A DNA stretch of 21,070 nucleotides from Jimgerdemannia flammicorona. Lineage: Eukaryota > Mucoromycota > Endogonomycetes > Endogonales > Endogonaceae. Shown piece by piece: positions 20,195 through 21,070 of this stretch. The position numbers and the translations under genes were made by a program. Within the stretch, counting starts at the first letter, position 1, and each line of letters starts with the position of its first letter. The notes beneath the pieces were generated by a model that was not told the DNA's origin, did not search any database, and worked only from the letters and a program-made list of their open reading frames with translations. Where the stretch lies: assembly GCA_003990745.1 (NCBI GenBank), contig RBNI01001729.1:1-21070 (forward strand), in the 5' to 3' direction.

Positions 20195-20472
20195 TGTAAT
20201 GTAGTGGACGCTTAATCTTGTAAGTACGTCGGATTTTTGTATCTTGAATTCTTGATCTTCTTTGACTCCGCAGAGTCCTCGGTAGGCAGGGGTGGGTGAG
20301 TTCGAAGTATATCTGCCCACAGGCTTACTAGTTCCTTTGCTTTCTCTTTGCTTTGAACTATTTCGATCTGAGGTTTATTTACTCTAAGATACTAGGTTAT
20401 TTATACAAGTTTGCTAACTATGTGATGGCTATGGAGTTACGTGGCTAAGTTATGAGTCATTTAGTAAGTATC

Positions 20473-20585
20473 GAGACTTTTCGCCATTGTCTAAATGCTA
20501 TACTATATCGGGTCATCGATTTCGCAAGTGTCAAAATATTTTGACATTGTCTAAATCGGAGACTTGGCTAACTATAAGGCTATAC
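20473..20585. repeat. Imperfect direct repeat within the LTR
   Basis: cattgtctaaat occurs near 20485 and 20545, each followed at a different distance by gctatactata and a c(t)ggg..atcg.att word. This looks like a diverged internal duplication. Confidence 0.6.
20529..20546. promoter_or_regulatory. 18-bp perfect palindrome in the LTR
   Basis: tgtcaaaatattttgaca reads the same on both strands. It lies upstream (minus strand) of the TATA-like box and could be a binding site for a dimeric regulator; the function is inference. Confidence 0.5.
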
Positions 20586-20667
20586 TATACTGGGAATCGG
20601 ATTCAGGTACCGCGATCAAATGTCTAATTCCCCTGATTCATATTACTAATTTGGATTGACTGTCACA

Positions 20668-20677
20668 ACTTCCTCCT
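20668..20677 (-). other. Polypurine tract
   Basis: Minus strand AGGAGGAAGT immediately before the TGTGACAG start of the proposed LTR, the position where plus-strand synthesis of LTR retrotransposons is primed. Confidence 0.6.
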
Positions 20678-20704
20678 GAATAGGTGATTCATCCCTGAAA
20701 TATC

Positions 20705-21070
20705 CTATTCAAACTCCCAGGCTTCAATGGTTTGTATGGTCTTGTACTGTGCAATTTGTTGCATCACGGTTTCCCAATGATGTCACCTAACTCGCTCGAA
20801 GTCTGTAGGGGTTATTCCTCGGATATGGGCTAGTGCTGATTCGTCATCCCGAAACAGTTTATGAATTCTCTTGGCAATGGTGATCTGTGAATAAGAGAGC
20901 TGACATTCCGCAATCCAATCTTCTTTAATCATTTCCATGTTCTGGTTAAGTATCTGTCCAAGCTTGAAGTACTCTTGGAACTCCATTCTATGTTGGTAGG
21001 CCTTGAAGTGTGAAATTTGAGAGAGATGGGTCTGGACAATACTTTGGATACTGTCATAACATTCTTCTAT
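20705..21070 (-). pseudogene. 3' part of an unrecognised frame of the LTR element (partial)
   Basis: Open on the minus strand from the window edge (IEECYDSIQSIVQTHL) through MEFQEYFKLGQILNQ and LFRDDESALAHIRGI to FERVR, then one TGA (20785-20783), then HHWETVMQQIAQYKT to EAWEFE and TAG at 20707-20705. The residues are mostly helix-forming. I do not recognise a family; it lacks visible integrase, RT or zinc-knuckle motifs. Its end lies 27 bases before the polypurine tract, so it is probably the last coding part of the LTR element. The single TGA could be a CGA-to-TGA change, or the true end of the protein. Confidence 0.5.

Larger units (their letters stand above)
20200..20667 (-). repeat. Probable 3' LTR of an LTR retrotransposon
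   Basis: Read on the minus strand, the block begins TGTGACAG at 20667 directly after a purine tract and ends ...CCACTACA at 20200, giving TG...CA ends and 468 bp. An end five bases further (ATTACA, 20195) is also possible. Inside are TATAAATA (20405-20398) and AATAAA (20379-20374). Unlike the LINEs it keeps many CpG sites and is not C-to-T biased. The partner LTR is outside the window, so the call rests on structure alone. Confidence 0.6.

Noticed and set aside
20138..20320. Minus-strand 60-codon frame across the LTR end
   Set aside because: It crosses the proposed LTR boundary into AT-rich DNA and shows no motif; probably chance.
20570..20615. A tRNA-like or primer-binding word (gggaatcggattcaggtacc)
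   Set aside because: No cloverleaf can be built around it and it lies inside the LTR rather than next to it.

Overview
The window is a pile of nested, decayed retrotransposons, almost certainly from a filamentous fungus. It contains L1/Tx1-like non-LTR elements (LINEs) with apurinic-type endonuclease, reverse transcriptase and a C-terminal zinc-binding region. It also holds a Ngaro-type tyrosine-recombinase retrotransposon and, at the right edge, what looks like an LTR element. Ngaro elements are best known in fungi from mushroom-forming basidiomycetes, so a basidiomycete is my first guess. The C-to-T decay (CpG to TpG/CpA, and CpA to TpA in the oldest copy) recalls cytosine methylation and RIP-like mutation of fungal repeats, so an ascomycete is not excluded. 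I see no intact host gene, tRNA, rRNA or CRISPR array.

Layout. (1) 1-about 6362, minus strand: LINE copy 1, with broken ORF2 (35-3721), broken ORF1 (3752-6054) and an AT-rich repetitive 5' end. Position 1 is the 3' end of the element. (2) 6363-6593: a piece of an older copy, LINE copy 3. (3) 6594-17887, minus strand: LINE copy 2, starting with a 69-T poly(A) tail and flanked by a 15-bp target duplication (6579-6593 and 17888-17902, one C/T mismatch); it is inserted into copy 3. (4) 10380-15748, plus strand: a 5369-bp Ngaro-like element inserted in copy 2, precisely between codons 3 and 4 of its ORF2 and without target duplication. It has A1-ORFs-B1-A2-B2 split direct repeats and broken gag, RT-RNase H and tyrosine recombinase frames. 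(5) 17888-about 20190: the rest of LINE copy 3 (ORF1), very AT- and TA-rich. (6) 20200-21070, minus strand: a likely 3' LTR (20200-20667), polypurine tract (20668-20677) and the 3' end of an unrecognised reading frame running off the window. This block keeps many CpG sites and looks younger.

Order of events inferred: copy 3 is oldest; copy 2 jumped into it; the Ngaro element then jumped into copy 2; copy 1 probably also landed in copy 3. No element here looks able to move: catalytic residues of the Ngaro recombinase and RT are lost mainly through C-to-T or G-to-A changes, and all LINE frames carry stops and frameshifts.
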